Part shown: piece by piece, positions 17,593 to 26,382 of the stretch
Layout of the letters: every line of letters begins with the position of its first letter
How positions within the stretch are numbered: the first letter of the stretch is position 1
Assembly: GCF_001665685.1 (NCBI RefSeq)
Contig: NZ_LZTB01000011.1
Coordinates: 124,001 to 188,000, forward strand
DNA: 64,000 nucleotides
Source: Mycobacterium sp. 852013-50091_SCH5140682
GTDB taxonomy: Bacteria > Actinomycetota > Actinomycetes > Mycobacteriales > Mycobacteriaceae
Direction: 5' to 3'
Program-made: the position numbers and the translations under genes
Notes under the pieces: model-generated
What the model saw: the letters and a program-made list of their open reading frames with translations, nothing else
Database searches by the model: none
Told to the model about the DNA's origin: nothing

Positions 17593-18645
17593 CTACCGGG
17601 CGTGCCGCCCCTTGCGGTCCGTCGTCGAATCGGACTTGTTGGGGTGCACTGCCTTCGACTGCGCGTCGGCAATGGATTTGACGACGCGATCGACCCGGTC
17701 GATCGCGGGGCGGGCCGTCACCGGCTTGTCGGGCTTCACGGCGTCGCCGGTGTTGACCTCGGGGGCCGACGCGTGCGACTTCGGGGCCGCGACCGCAAGC
17801 GTGACCGAATGCGTCGTCGGGAAATCGTGTTGGGCCGCGGTGCGGATGTTCGTCACTGCGGTGTCGACGGAATCCTTGACGATGGTGGAGGCCACGTGAA
17901 CCACATCGGCGGCCTGGCTCGCGGCAGCCTCCACCGCGGCGACGGGATTACCGGTCTGGGCCAGCTCCTGAGCACCGGCGTTCGCGGTCTGCACGACACC
18001 GAGCAGCACCAGCTCGCCGGCCTGGAAGGCGACCGCGGCACTGACCTTGATGGCCTCCACCGCCACCACCTGCGGCAGGGTGTGGGCGCCGGTCTGCGTG
18101 GGGTCCGGTGGCGGCAGCGGTTGATGCAGCGCCGTCAGGATCGTCTGTCGGGCCGTGTCGATAGCACCCGGCAACTGGCCCGGGGTGAGCAGCGCCGCCC
18201 CGACGTCAGACAGCTGCACCACCGTGACTTCCAGGTTGTTGAACGCCTTGGGCACCACATGGAACACGTCGTTGAGGATGATGCCCTCGGCCGCGGTGTT
18301 GGCCGGGCCGGTCACCGCCGCGGCCGCCGCTCCGATGGCGCGGGTCAGAGAACCGTTGGCGCCCAGGGAATTCAGGAACGCAACGGGCGCCTGCACCACG
18401 CCGAGCGGTACCGTCACCACACCCTGGACCAGGAACGGACAGATCAGGCTGCAATACGTCGCCTGGTTCTGCAGGAATGCGATGGGGATGGCACCGAACG
18501 AAGGGGCGGCCGCGAGCTGGACCTGCTCACCGACGACGCGGGGCGCCACGACTTGCGCGGGTGGTGTCACCGGGGCGACGACGACCGCCCCGATCGATGC
18601 GGCGGTGACGGTGGACAGAACGGCTGAGTGGACACGTGCATACAC
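17593..18645 (-). CDS. Predicted exported Ala/Val-rich hypothetical protein
   Basis: About 350 aa from GTG 18645, which has GGGAG five bases upstream; the frame extends to a GTG at 18675. A short signal-like stretch (VLSTVTAASIGAVVVAPVTPP) precedes a low-complexity Ala/Val/Thr body with helical repeats (AAVEAAASQAADVVHVASTIVKDSVDTAV) and a basic C-terminus ending DRKGRHAR. Only one Cys pair is visible (YCSLICPF), possibly a disulfide. It resembles a class of mycobacterial secreted proteins of unknown function, but lacks the PE or PPE motif. It sits between comEA and a slipin gene; no function can be assigned. Confidence 0.6.
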   Translation of the reverse strand: MYARVHSAVLSTVTAASIGAVVVAPVTPPAQVVAPRVVGEQVQLAAAPSFGAIPIAFLQNQATYCSLICPFLVQGVVTVPLGVVQAPVAFLNSLGANGSLTRAIGAAAAAVTGPANTAAEGIILNDVFHVVPKAFNNLEVTVVQLSDVGAALLTPGQLPGAIDTARQTILTALHQPLPPPDPTQTGAHTLPQVVAVEAIKVSAAVAFQAGELVLLGVVQTANAGAQELAQTGNPVAAVEAAASQAADVVHVASTIVKDSVDTAVTNIRTAAQHDFPTTHSVTLAVAAPKSHASAPEVNTGDAVKPDKPVTARPAIDRVDRVVKSIADAQSKAVHPNKSDSTTDRKGRHAR

Positions 18646-18715
18646 TTCGGCTCCCAAGAGTTGTGGTCCGGACACTCCTTCCAGACACGACAGCCGAAGG
18701 GCAATGGTTCAACAC

Positions 18716-19561
18716 TCAAGTACCGGGCGAGGAGATCCGGCTGGGCAACGGCTCTTCGAGCGCGATACCGCGTGCATCGTCGGGCACATTCGGCCGCTGC
18801 GGCGTCGCCCGCTCCAGGAACCGCAGGAGTTCGACCGGGAACGGCAGCACCACGGTGGAGTTCTTCTCCGCGGCCACCTCGACGACGGTCTCCAGCAGCC
18901 GAAGCTGCAGGGCGGCGGGCTCGGCGGCCATCACATCGGCTGCCGCGGCGAGCTTTTCGGAGGCCTGCAGTTCTCCGTCCGCGGTGATCACGCGGGCTCG
19001 CCGCTCACGCTCTGCCTCGGCTTGCCGGGCGATCGAGCGCTTCATGGAGTCCGGCAGCACCACGTCCTTGATCTCGACCCGATCGATGTGGATACCCCAG
19101 CCCAACGCGGGACTGTCGATGAGCAGTTCCAAACCTTGGTTGAGGTGTTCGCGGTTGGACAGCAGATCGTCCAGATTGCTCTTGCCGATGATCGACCGCA
19201 GCGACGTCTGCGCGACCTGACCGATCGCCGACATGTAGTCCTGCACGTCGACCACGGCCCGCACCGGGTCGATGACGTTGAAGTAGATCACCGCGTCGAC
19301 CCGCACCGTCACGTTGTCGCGGGTGATGCCGTCCTGCGCCGGGACCGGCATGGTGATGATCTGCGTGTTGACCTTCTGGAGCCGATCGGCGATCGGGATC
19401 AACATGGTCAGCCCGGGATTACGGACCTGATCCTGTACCCGGCCGAACCGGAACACCACCCCGCGCTCGTACTGCTTGACCACGCGGATGTTGCTGACGC
19501 CGATCCAGAACAGGATCAGAAAGACGGCGCCGGCCGCCCCGAGGGAGTAGAGCATGTCCAT
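18716..19561 (-). CDS. Slipin/SPFH (band 7) membrane protein
   Basis: 281 aa from ATG 19561 with GAGG upstream; the frame is open further. An N-terminal hairpin helix (LYSLGAAGAVFLILFWIGV) is followed by the SPFH core: VVKQYERGVVFRFGRVQ, NPGLTMLIPIADRLQKVNTQ, the DAVIYFNVIDPVRAVVDVQDY strand-helix, RSIIGKSNLDDLLSNRE and a coiled-coil SIARQAEAERERRARVITADGELQASEKL. Slipins form oligomeric membrane rings; a partner NfeD-type gene is not adjacent. It is upstream of, and codirectional with, the exported hypothetical gene. Confidence 0.87.
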   Translation of the reverse strand: MDMLYSLGAAGAVFLILFWIGVSNIRVVKQYERGVVFRFGRVQDQVRNPGLTMLIPIADRLQKVNTQIITMPVPAQDGITRDNVTVRVDAVIYFNVIDPVRAVVDVQDYMSAIGQVAQTSLRSIIGKSNLDDLLSNREHLNQGLELLIDSPALGWGIHIDRVEIKDVVLPDSMKRSIARQAEAERERRARVITADGELQASEKLAAAADVMAAEPAALQLRLLETVVEVAAEKNSTVVLPFPVELLRFLERATPQRPNVPDDARGIALEEPLPSRISSPGT

Positions 19562-19713
19562 GATCAGACCTCGATCCGTCACTGTGGACCTATATCCGAT
19601 TGTGCGACGCGCACGCCCGACTCGCCAGGGCATTCTTTCCGGGGACGACGCCGAGTGAACAGACCGTCGATAGTGTCTACTGGACCAGTGCAGGCTCATC
19701 GAGGAGACGATTC

Positions 19714-20766
19714 ATGACCGCAACGCCCCGACCGCTCCGGGTCATCCAGTGGACCACCGGCAACATCGGCAGGCGCTCGCTGCACGCGATCATCGGCCGT
19801 GCCGACATGGAGCTGGTCGGGGTGTACGCGTACGGGGCCGACAAGGTCGGCGTCGACGCAGCCGAGCTCGCCGGATGGCCGCAACCCACCGGCATCAAGG
19901 CGACCAACTCGATCGACGATCTGATCGCGCTCAAGCCGGACGCCTGCTGCTACAACCCGATCTGGCCCAGCATCGACGAGCTGGTCCGACTGCTGGAATC
20001 GGGCATCAACGTGTGCTCAAGCGCGGCGTGGATCACCGGCGGAAAGCAGACGCCCGAGGATCGCGCGCGTATCCAGAAGGCTTGCGAGGCAGGAAATTCC
20101 ACCATCTTCGGCAGTGGCGCACACCCGGGACTGACCAACATGGTGGGCATGGTGCTCAGCAGCGCATGCGAACGCGTCGACGAAATCCGCATCACCGAAT
20201 CGGTCGACTGCGGCGTCTACGAGTCCGCGGGAACGATGGCCGCGATGGGCTTCGGGCAGGATCCGCAGACGCCCGGCCTGGCCGAGAGCGTGCGCCGCGA
20301 GAGTGAGGTGTTCGCCGAGTCGGCCGCGATGATGGCCGACGCCATCGGCGCAGACCTGGACCGGATCACCTTCGACGTGCAGTTCACCGCCGCCACCGAT
20401 GACACCGATCTGGGATTCATGCAGATCCCGAAGGGCACCGTGGCCGGCGTGTACGGCTATCACCGCGGCTGGGTCGGCGACCGGAACGTGGTCAGCGTCG
20501 GATTCAACTGGATCATGGGCAACCACGTCACACCGCCGAAGCCGGTGGCGCACGGTCACGTGATCCAGGTGTTCGGCGTCCCCAACATGCGCACCGTGGT
20601 GTACTGCCTGCCCTCGAAGGACTGGAGCGAGGTCAGTCTCAACGGGCTGGGCATGATCTACACGGCACTGCCGGTGACCAACGCGGTGCCCGCCGTGGTC
20701 GCCGCCGCGCCGGGCATCCTCACCCTCAAGGACCTGCCGCCGGTCACCGGACGCTTCGCGGGCTGA
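19714..20766 (+). CDS. DapB-like NAD(P)-dependent dehydrogenase
   Basis: 350 aa from ATG 19714, with GAGGAGA at 19701-19707. The Rossmann N-terminus RVIQWTTGNIGRRSLHAII has TGNIG in place of the usual GxGxxG. It resembles dihydrodipicolinate-reductase-like and 2,4-diaminopentanoate-dehydrogenase-like proteins common in mycobacteria, often annotated as NAD(P)H-dependent amine dehydrogenases. The substrate is unknown. It stands alone, divergent from the slipin gene and convergent with the SRPBCC gene. Confidence 0.72.
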   Translation: MTATPRPLRVIQWTTGNIGRRSLHAIIGRADMELVGVYAYGADKVGVDAAELAGWPQPTGIKATNSIDDLIALKPDACCYNPIWPSIDELVRLLESGINVCSSAAWITGGKQTPEDRARIQKACEAGNSTIFGSGAHPGLTNMVGMVLSSACERVDEIRITESVDCGVYESAGTMAAMGFGQDPQTPGLAESVRRESEVFAESAAMMADAIGADLDRITFDVQFTAATDDTDLGFMQIPKGTVAGVYGYHRGWVGDRNVVSVGFNWIMGNHVTPPKPVAHGHVIQVFGVPNMRTVVYCLPSKDWSEVSLNGLGMIYTALPVTNAVPAVVAAAPGILTLKDLPPVTGRFAG

Positions 20767-20780
20767 CGCGAGGGCGAAAA

Positions 20781-21272
20781 TTATTGCGACGCAACGTCGG
20801 TAGCGAGGCCGACGAAACGGTCGAGGATGCCGTTCCAACCATCGGGCGATTCGAAGGCCGACCGCATCTCCGCGGCCCGGTCGCCGTAGCGGTCCAGGTT
20901 CCGATGGGTCAGATCGAGTCGGGTGCGTCCCGGTTCCACTTCGGTGAACGTCACCTCGACCTCGGTTTCGAAGTCGGGGTTGAACTTCCAGTCGGCATCG
21001 AGCTGCCACAGCATGACCACCCGGCTCGGCGGCTCCCACGCCGCAACCCGGCCCCAGTCACATTCGCTGCCATCTTCGCCACGCTCGTACCAGCGGCCAC
21101 CGACGCGCGGCTCGAGTGTCACGTCCACCTGCGGCGCAGTACCGATCGAATGCTCGCGCGGCCAGTACTCGCCGATGCGAGCGGTGAACAGTTCGAACGT
21201 TCGCTCGCGGCTCAACGGCACGGTCACCGACCGCACAACCTCCAGCTCAGCAGCTGATTGGGTGTCCATCAT
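20781..21272 (-). CDS. SRPBCC (AHSA1-like) domain protein
   Basis: 163 aa. The fold is START-like: VVRSVTVPLSRERTFELFTARIGEYWPRE, LEPRVGGRWYERGEDGSECDWGRVAAWEPPSRVVMLWQ, EVEVTFTEVEPGRTRLDLTHR and a C-terminal helix DGWNGILDRFVGLA. These hydrophobic-pocket proteins bind small ligands or act as Hsp90-activator-like domains. It is the second gene of an ArsR-SRPBCC operon, a very common pairing, with a four-base ATGA overlap and GAGGAGA as ribosome site. The ligand is unknown. Confidence 0.85.
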   Translation of the reverse strand: MMDTQSAAELEVVRSVTVPLSRERTFELFTARIGEYWPREHSIGTAPQVDVTLEPRVGGRWYERGEDGSECDWGRVAAWEPPSRVVMLWQLDADWKFNPDFETEVEVTFTEVEPGRTRLDLTHRNLDRYGDRAAEMRSAFESPDGWNGILDRFVGLATDVASQ

Positions 21273-21595
21273 GTCTCCTCACGACGCTTCTCGGCTTCGG
21301 CTTCCGCCAACAATGCGAAATTGTCGAGCGTGGTCTCCCAGAACCGGTCGAGGTAGTGGCGCACCACGTTCAACCCGGCCCGATCGATGCGGTACAGCCG
21401 GCGGGTGCCGACCACCGACTCCACGACCAACTCGGCATCCTTGAGCACCCGCAGATGCTGGGAGACCGCGGGGCGAGATACCGGCAACTGGTCGGCCAGC
21501 ACCCCGACCGCCGTCGGCCCCTCCAGAAGGATCTCCAGAATCGACCTGCGGGTGTGATCCCCGAGTGCATCGAGCACAGCGGCAGCGGATGCCAT
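21269..21595 (-). CDS. ArsR/SmtB-family transcriptional regulator
   Basis: 108 aa winged helix: LDALGDHTRRSILEILLEGPTAVGVLADQLPVSRPAVSQHLRVLKDAELVVESVVGTRRLYRID. No metal-binding Cys cluster (ELCVCDL) is present, so it is of the non-metal type that pairs with SRPBCC genes. Its ATG lies inside a 38-bp perfect palindrome, and a -10/-35 pair places the transcription start at or next to the A of the ATG, so the mRNA may be leaderless. It probably represses its own operon. Confidence 0.88.
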   Translation of the reverse strand: MASAAAVLDALGDHTRRSILEILLEGPTAVGVLADQLPVSRPAVSQHLRVLKDAELVVESVVGTRRLYRIDRAGLNVVRHYLDRFWETTLDNFALLAEAEAEKRREET

Positions 21596-21626
21596 ATCGG
21601 TAAGTCTAGACTTACCGATATGGCAT
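21589..21626. promoter_or_regulatory. 38-bp perfect palindrome over the arsR start
   Basis: The two 19-base halves are exact reverse complements, centred on TCTAGA at 21605-21610; the left half reads ATGCCATATCGGTAAGTCT. It contains the arsR start codon on the minus strand and the predicted -10. It is best read as the ArsR operator, longer than the usual 12-2-12 site. Confidence 0.75.
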
Positions 21627-21632
21627 GGTCAA
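21603..21632 (-). promoter_or_regulatory. Candidate leaderless promoter of arsR-SRPBCC
   Basis: On the minus strand TTGACC (21632-21627) and TAGACT (21608-21603) are 18 bases apart; seven bases then separate the -10 from the A of the ATG at 21595. This spacing predicts a leaderless transcript, a common mode in mycobacteria. The -10 lies inside the palindrome. Confidence 0.6.
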
Positions 21633-21654
21633 CCGTAAGTGTGGACTAACGGTT
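21631..21654. promoter_or_regulatory. Second inverted repeat upstream of arsR
   Basis: AACCGTAAGT-GTGG-ACTAACGGTT: ten-base arms with one mismatch and a four-base spacer, overlapping the predicted -35 edge. It shares TAAGT/ACT(T/A)A with the 38-bp palindrome, so it may be a second operator for the same regulator. Confidence 0.5.
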
Positions 21655-21668
21655 GGGCTCGCGGACCG

Positions 21669-23096
21669 TCAGTCGGTCCCGTCGACGCGTCCGGCGGCTG
21701 CACGATCACTCCGTTGAACGAACCGCCACAACAGGACTCCGCCCGCGAGAATCGATATGGCAAGGCACAACTCGAGTACGCCGCCGTAGCCCGTGATCGA
21801 GAAACCGGTGGCACCGACGACGAGCATGACCGCGAGCAGGACCGCCAGTCCGATGGACAACGGCACAAACACTTGGGGCAGACGGATCGGGCGCGGCGCA
21901 TCCGGCCGATCCTTGCGCAGCAGCGCGAAACCGGCGACCGCCAGCACATGGGCCAGGATGTAGCCGAGGTTGCCGGTGACGATGATCGCCAACGGCTGCT
22001 GAAGCACCACGAGCAGTACGACATTGAGCACCAGCATGACGTTCAACGCGCGTACGGGTACACCTCGACTGTTCAGCTTGCCCATCGCGCGGACAGTGAT
22101 GCCTTCCTTGCCCATGTTGAACAGCACCCGCGACGCGTCGGCGACCGACGTCAGCATCACCAACAGCAGAGATGCGATGAGGCAGAGCACCATGACGCCG
22201 GCACCGGCACCGGTCAGCTTCGAGAAGCTCGCCACGAAGAAGGTCGAGGGATCCTCGCCGATGGCCTGTTCGCCGGCGAATCCACCCAGGGTCAGGGGCA
22301 CGATGAAGAAGACGCCGAGGCAGAACAGTGCGGATGCCCGGATCGCGCGCGAGGTGTCCTTGACCGGGTCGCGGTACTCCGAGGCGAACGTGGCGCAGAC
22401 CTCGACACCGAGCGTCGTCCACGCCATCACATAGAGCCAGACGATCGCGGTGTGCAATCCCCCGAGTCCGTGCAACTTCCACGTCAGGTCCATCGGTGCC
22501 CAGTCAGCGTTGAAGAGCGGGAAGAACACGAAGACCGACAGAGGGATCATCAAGATCGCAGCGGTCACGTAGACGAACGCCATGGTGACCCGCACACCGA
22601 TGATGTTGATGCCGTACAAGATGAAGATGACGGCGAGTCCGATAAGGATGGGAAAGCTGAAGTGCAGCGGGCCGACATCGTAGACCCACTGCTGGTCGGG
22701 GAACCACTGCGACTGCACCAGCAGACCGGTGAAGGCTCCGTAGGTGGCGAGGTTGGACCCCCAGGGCAGCCAGTACCCGACTCCGGCCAACGGGGCGAGC
22801 CAGGGGGCGTACTTCTTCCACGCCTCGGCCGCATAGCCCGAGATACCGCCTGACGCATCGGGAAACATCGCTGCCAGTTCGATGTAGATCCAGTTGACCG
22901 CCAGCGAGATGGCCATGGAGATCGCCCAGAGCACGGCCGCGCCCCAGCCGCCGAGACCGGCGATCGACGCGCCCAGGGTGGCGACCAGCGCGGCGGGCAT
23001 CGTCATCGCCATCGCAAAGCCGTCGAACCAGCGCATCTTTCGCGGTAGCCGCTCCTCTGCCGAATGCAACTCGGCAACACCGTCATTGGTCGTCAT
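21669..23096 (-). CDS. APC-superfamily amino acid/polyamine permease
   Basis: 475 aa with about 12 membrane helices. The first pair (FAMAMTMPAALVATLGASIAGLGGWGAAVLW) and the segment MFPDASGGISGYAAEAW match the glutamate/polyamine-type APC antiporters. It imports an amino acid or polyamine. ATG at 23096 has GGAGG eight bases upstream. The flanking ALDH and FAD-oxidase genes, on the same strand but behind their own promoter, suggest that the transported substrate is oxidised by them. It ends 74 bases before the arsR start. Confidence 0.85.
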   Translation of the reverse strand: MTTNDGVAELHSAEERLPRKMRWFDGFAMAMTMPAALVATLGASIAGLGGWGAAVLWAISMAISLAVNWIYIELAAMFPDASGGISGYAAEAWKKYAPWLAPLAGVGYWLPWGSNLATYGAFTGLLVQSQWFPDQQWVYDVGPLHFSFPILIGLAVIFILYGINIIGVRVTMAFVYVTAAILMIPLSVFVFFPLFNADWAPMDLTWKLHGLGGLHTAIVWLYVMAWTTLGVEVCATFASEYRDPVKDTSRAIRASALFCLGVFFIVPLTLGGFAGEQAIGEDPSTFFVASFSKLTGAGAGVMVLCLIASLLLVMLTSVADASRVLFNMGKEGITVRAMGKLNSRGVPVRALNVMLVLNVVLLVVLQQPLAIIVTGNLGYILAHVLAVAGFALLRKDRPDAPRPIRLPQVFVPLSIGLAVLLAVMLVVGATGFSITGYGGVLELCLAISILAGGVLLWRFVQRSDRAAAGRVDGTD

Positions 23097-23429
23097 ATCT
23101 CAACCTCCAGCATGATTGCGATTCCCGACGTGCTCCTGAACGCACGTCACGGGCGTGTTGGACGGGCGAATTCCTGGGGGCCAAGCACTTTCACAGGAAC
23201 GTGGTATCAATCACACAGGCTAGATGGTTGTGACCAGAACCGCAACAGATCGACAATACTTGTCTATCAACATAATTCGTCACCACAGCCGCGCTGACCG
23301 GAACACCATCGGGCGGAGAGACCACTCTCGGCCTCCCCGCTCGGACGGCAGCACATCCTCGACGGAATGAACTATGGCTGAACGAAGTTGGTCACCATAT
23401 CACTCGAAAATGTTGATAATCTTCGCCTT
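23097..23429. other. 333-nt intergenic region upstream of the permease
   Basis: No gene is visible; the composition is more AT-rich than its surroundings. It holds an inverted repeat GACGTGC-N8-GCACGTC at 23127-23148, 30 bases upstream of the permease start, and a smaller GACAA-TAC-TTGTC repeat at 23252-23264. A minus-strand promoter is expected, but I cannot fix a -35/-10 pair with confidence. Confidence 0.5.
23127..23148. promoter_or_regulatory. Candidate operator upstream of the permease
   Basis: Inverted repeat GACGTGC-TCCTGAAC-GCACGTC with 7-bp arms. Its core ACGTGC/GCACGT is also found in the repeat upstream of the FAD oxidase at 26383-26405, suggesting one regulator controls both. Confidence 0.5.
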
Positions 23430-24893
23430 TCACGCAGGCCGGAATGAATCGTGCGCTGCGCGTGGGGCATGCTTGACCATGATGTGCCGCGCCACGGTGT
23501 ACTCGGCGACAGCCGCCTGGCTCATGTCCTTGCCGAACCCGCTCGCCTTGACGCCGCCGTGCGGAGCCTCGGATGCGATGGGCAGATGATCGTTGACCCA
23601 CGTCACGCCGGCCTCGATCGCATGGGAAACACGAAGTGCGCGTGCCACATCGAGCGTCCACACCGAGGACGCCAGGCCGTAGCGGCAGTCGTTGGCCAAG
23701 GTGACCGCGTCCGCCTCGGTACCGAAGGGCAGCACCACCAGCACCGGGCCGAAGACCTCGTCCTGGACGATCTCGGCCGACTGCTGCGCCCCGGTGATCA
23801 ACGTCGGCGGGTAGTACGCACCAGGGCCCTCGGGAAGCGAGCCACCAGCTTCGACGGTGGCACCGGCGGTGACGGCACGTTGGACGAATCCGTGGACGCG
23901 TTCGCGGTGCTCCACACTGACCAGCGGCCCGATGTCGGTGGCCGGATCACGCGGATCGCCAACGCGAATGGCCGCGAACTTCTCCCGAAGGCGCGCCACG
24001 ACATCGGCGAACACCGACTCCTGGGCATACACGCGGGTGGCCGCCGTGCAGTCCTGTCCGGAGTTGTATGTGGCGCCCATCGCGATGCCGTGCGCGGCCG
24101 CATCCAGATCGGCGTCCTCGAAGACCAGACACGGCGCCTTGCCGCCGAGTTCGAGGTGCACCCGCGCTCCACGGATCGACGCTGTCGACATCACCTGACG
24201 CCCTGCGCGGGTGGATCCGGTGATCGAGATCAGGTGGACGCGTTCGTCTGCGACGAGCGCTTCCCCGACCGACTGGTCCCCGGTCACCACCTCGAGCACA
24301 CCTGCGGGGATCCCCGCCTCGACCGCCAGTTCGGCGATGAGAAGAGTACTGGTCGGCGTGATGGGTGCCGGCTTCACGACGATGGTGTTGCCCGAAGCGA
24401 TGGCCGGGCCGATCTTCCACAAGCCCATGATCATCGGGAAGTTCCACGGCGCGATGCCGACGACCGGGCCCACCGGCCGGCGCACGATCATCGACGTGTA
24501 ACCGTCGCTGAGCAGGCCTGCGCCGGACTCCTCCAGAGAGCGTGCCGCTCCGGCGAAAAACCTCAGATTGTCGGTGCCGAACGGTAATTCGCCATCGCGA
24601 AAGACTGCGGCAGGCTTCCCCGTTTCGGCCACTTCGACGGCGGTGAGCTCTTCGGCGTGGGCGTCGATCAGGTCTGCCCATCGCAGTATCGCCCTCGCCC
24701 GTTCGCCGGCAGTGCGCCGAGACCATCCGGGAAAAGCCTCGGCGGCAGCGGTGACCGCCGCCCCGGCCTCGGCGACAGAGGCCTCCGAGATGGTTGCGGT
24801 CCGCTCGCCGGTGGCCGGATCGATCAGCATCCGCGACTCGCCAGAGCCCGCGACGCGTTCGCCCCGATGGAATCGTCCTGCGGTCATACCCAT
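23430..24893 (-). CDS. Aldehyde dehydrogenase (aminoaldehyde-type, PuuC/PatD-like)
   Basis: 487 aa NAD(P)-dependent ALDH. Catalytic residues are visible: Asn151 (APWNFP), Lys174, Glu248 (HLELGGK) and nucleophile Cys282 (NSGQDCTAA). The GQDCTAATR context is typical of gamma-aminobutyraldehyde and related aminoaldehyde dehydrogenases rather than of fatty aldehyde enzymes. It follows the FAD-oxidase gene with six bases between them. The pair could convert a primary amine (for example putrescine or an amino alcohol) to the acid through an aldehyde; this is inference from context. Confidence 0.88.
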   Translation of the reverse strand: MGMTAGRFHRGERVAGSGESRMLIDPATGERTATISEASVAEAGAAVTAAAEAFPGWSRRTAGERARAILRWADLIDAHAEELTAVEVAETGKPAAVFRDGELPFGTDNLRFFAGAARSLEESGAGLLSDGYTSMIVRRPVGPVVGIAPWNFPMIMGLWKIGPAIASGNTIVVKPAPITPTSTLLIAELAVEAGIPAGVLEVVTGDQSVGEALVADERVHLISITGSTRAGRQVMSTASIRGARVHLELGGKAPCLVFEDADLDAAAHGIAMGATYNSGQDCTAATRVYAQESVFADVVARLREKFAAIRVGDPRDPATDIGPLVSVEHRERVHGFVQRAVTAGATVEAGGSLPEGPGAYYPPTLITGAQQSAEIVQDEVFGPVLVVLPFGTEADAVTLANDCRYGLASSVWTLDVARALRVSHAIEAGVTWVNDHLPIASEAPHGGVKASGFGKDMSQAAVAEYTVARHIMVKHAPRAAHDSFRPA

Positions 24894-24899
24894 ACTCCT

Positions 24900-26354
24900 T
24901 CAGCTGTTGAAGCCGACGCCGAATCGATCGAATGTGCGCAATAGCAGTCCCCTGCGCCCGGTTTCGTCCTCGCGAGCCAATGCGGCCCGGGTGATTTGCA
25001 CGGCGGGCCATCGCAGCGGTTCGGGCGGGAAGGGCACCGCGGTACCGGTGACGGCCTTGAGCCTGGTCCGTTCGGTCCGGCGTCCCGAAAGGAGATCCAG
25101 TGCAACCTGAGCACCGAAGCGCGTCGACGCGACGCCGAGCCCCGTGAACCCGACCGCGTAAGCGACGCGTCCGCCGTGCGCGGTACCGAAGATCGGGGTG
25201 AAGCGACTCGTCGTATCGATGACCCCGCCCCAGCGGTGGGTGAACGGCACGTCGTCCAGTTGAGGGAAGGTCTCCCGGAATTGGCGCGCCAACAACTGGT
25301 GCGACGCGTCACGCTGCTCCAGTTCGGGAGCCACCCGGTTGCCGAAGTGGTAGATCGCGTCGTAGCCGCCCCACAGAATCCGGTCGTCACGGGTCCGGCG
25401 GAAGTAGTGGAACTGGTTGCCGGCGTCGGAAAGTCCCTGATTCTGCGTCCAGCCGATCGCCGCGAGCTGTTCGGTGGTCAGCGGCGCGGTCGCCAGAACA
25501 TAGTCGTACACGGGCAACATCCACGCTTTGAGGCGCCGCAGCAGCGGCGGGAAGGCGTTGGACGCGAGCAGCACCTGGCCCGTGGTGACCGCGCCGTGCG
25601 CGGTGCGCACCGTCAGTACCTCGCCGATGCGGGTGATGTCGACGGCCGGAGTCTGTTCGTAGATGACGGCGCCACGTTCTTCGGCCACGCGGCGTAACCC
25701 GTGCACGAGGGCCATGGGGTCGACCAGGCCGCCGGAATGCACGCGCAGTCCGGCCAGGAACAGCGGTGAGCGGACGTCGTCCTGAATTTCTTCTCGCTCA
25801 AGGAATTCCACCTTGATACCGCGACGGGTGTGCGATGCGACGGCGTTCCGCAGCGCTACCACCTCGTGCGGCGTGCGAGCTACGGTCGTCTTGCCGACCA
25901 TCCGCAGGTCGGCGTCGATGCCGTGTCCGGCAACGAAATCGACGATCTCGGCAACGTTCTGGCGCCCCAGCCGTTCGAGTTCATCGAGCTCGTCCGGCCA
26001 CATCGCCTCGCCGTGCGCAATGCCGTGCGTCAGCGACTCCGAGACGAAACCACCGTTGCGACCCGACGCCGCAGACCCGATCCAGGACTGCTCGACAATC
26101 ACGACGCGGCGGCGCGGATCCTCCCCCAGCGCCTCGATCGCCGCCCACAGACCCGTGAACCCGGCACCGACGACGACCAGATCGGCCTGGACATGGCCGG
26201 TCAACTGGTGGGTTCGAGGCCCGGTTTCGACGCCCTCCCACCACACCGGCCGTGGCTCGGCGTCGCGCAGCTGATCGTTCACGACCGAGCGTCCGAGATG
26301 CTGGAGGTTTTCATCGATACTCCGAAATCCGATAGGTCGACCTCGGCCGACCAT
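24900..26354 (-). CDS. FAD-dependent amine/amino acid oxidase (PuuB-like, DAO family)
   Basis: 484 aa. The dinucleotide-binding motif GAGFTG is at residues 63-68 after strand ADLVVV. Other features are WIGSAASGRNGGFVSESLTHG, typical of gamma-glutamylputrescine oxidase-like DAO proteins, LLASNAFPP, and the C-terminal FAD loop YAVGFTGLGVASTRFGAQVALDLL. It probably oxidises a C-N bond with O2, releasing an aldehyde for the downstream ALDH. ATG 26354 has no strong ribosome site; some residues before VVNDQL may be extra. It is divergent from the TetR gene. Confidence 0.83.
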   Translation of the reverse strand: MVGRGRPIGFRSIDENLQHLGRSVVNDQLRDAEPRPVWWEGVETGPRTHQLTGHVQADLVVVGAGFTGLWAAIEALGEDPRRRVVIVEQSWIGSAASGRNGGFVSESLTHGIAHGEAMWPDELDELERLGRQNVAEIVDFVAGHGIDADLRMVGKTTVARTPHEVVALRNAVASHTRRGIKVEFLEREEIQDDVRSPLFLAGLRVHSGGLVDPMALVHGLRRVAEERGAVIYEQTPAVDITRIGEVLTVRTAHGAVTTGQVLLASNAFPPLLRRLKAWMLPVYDYVLATAPLTTEQLAAIGWTQNQGLSDAGNQFHYFRRTRDDRILWGGYDAIYHFGNRVAPELEQRDASHQLLARQFRETFPQLDDVPFTHRWGGVIDTTSRFTPIFGTAHGGRVAYAVGFTGLGVASTRFGAQVALDLLSGRRTERTRLKAVTGTAVPFPPEPLRWPAVQITRAALAREDETGRRGLLLRTFDRFGVGFNS

Positions 26355-26382
26355 GCTGACAACTGCATTGCAATTCAGTGAT

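Noticed and set aside
17593..18645. PE or PPE family assignment for the exported Ala-rich protein
   Set aside because: The N-terminus has no Pro-Glu or Pro-Pro-Glu motif and no PE/PPE helical domain; kept as hypothetical.
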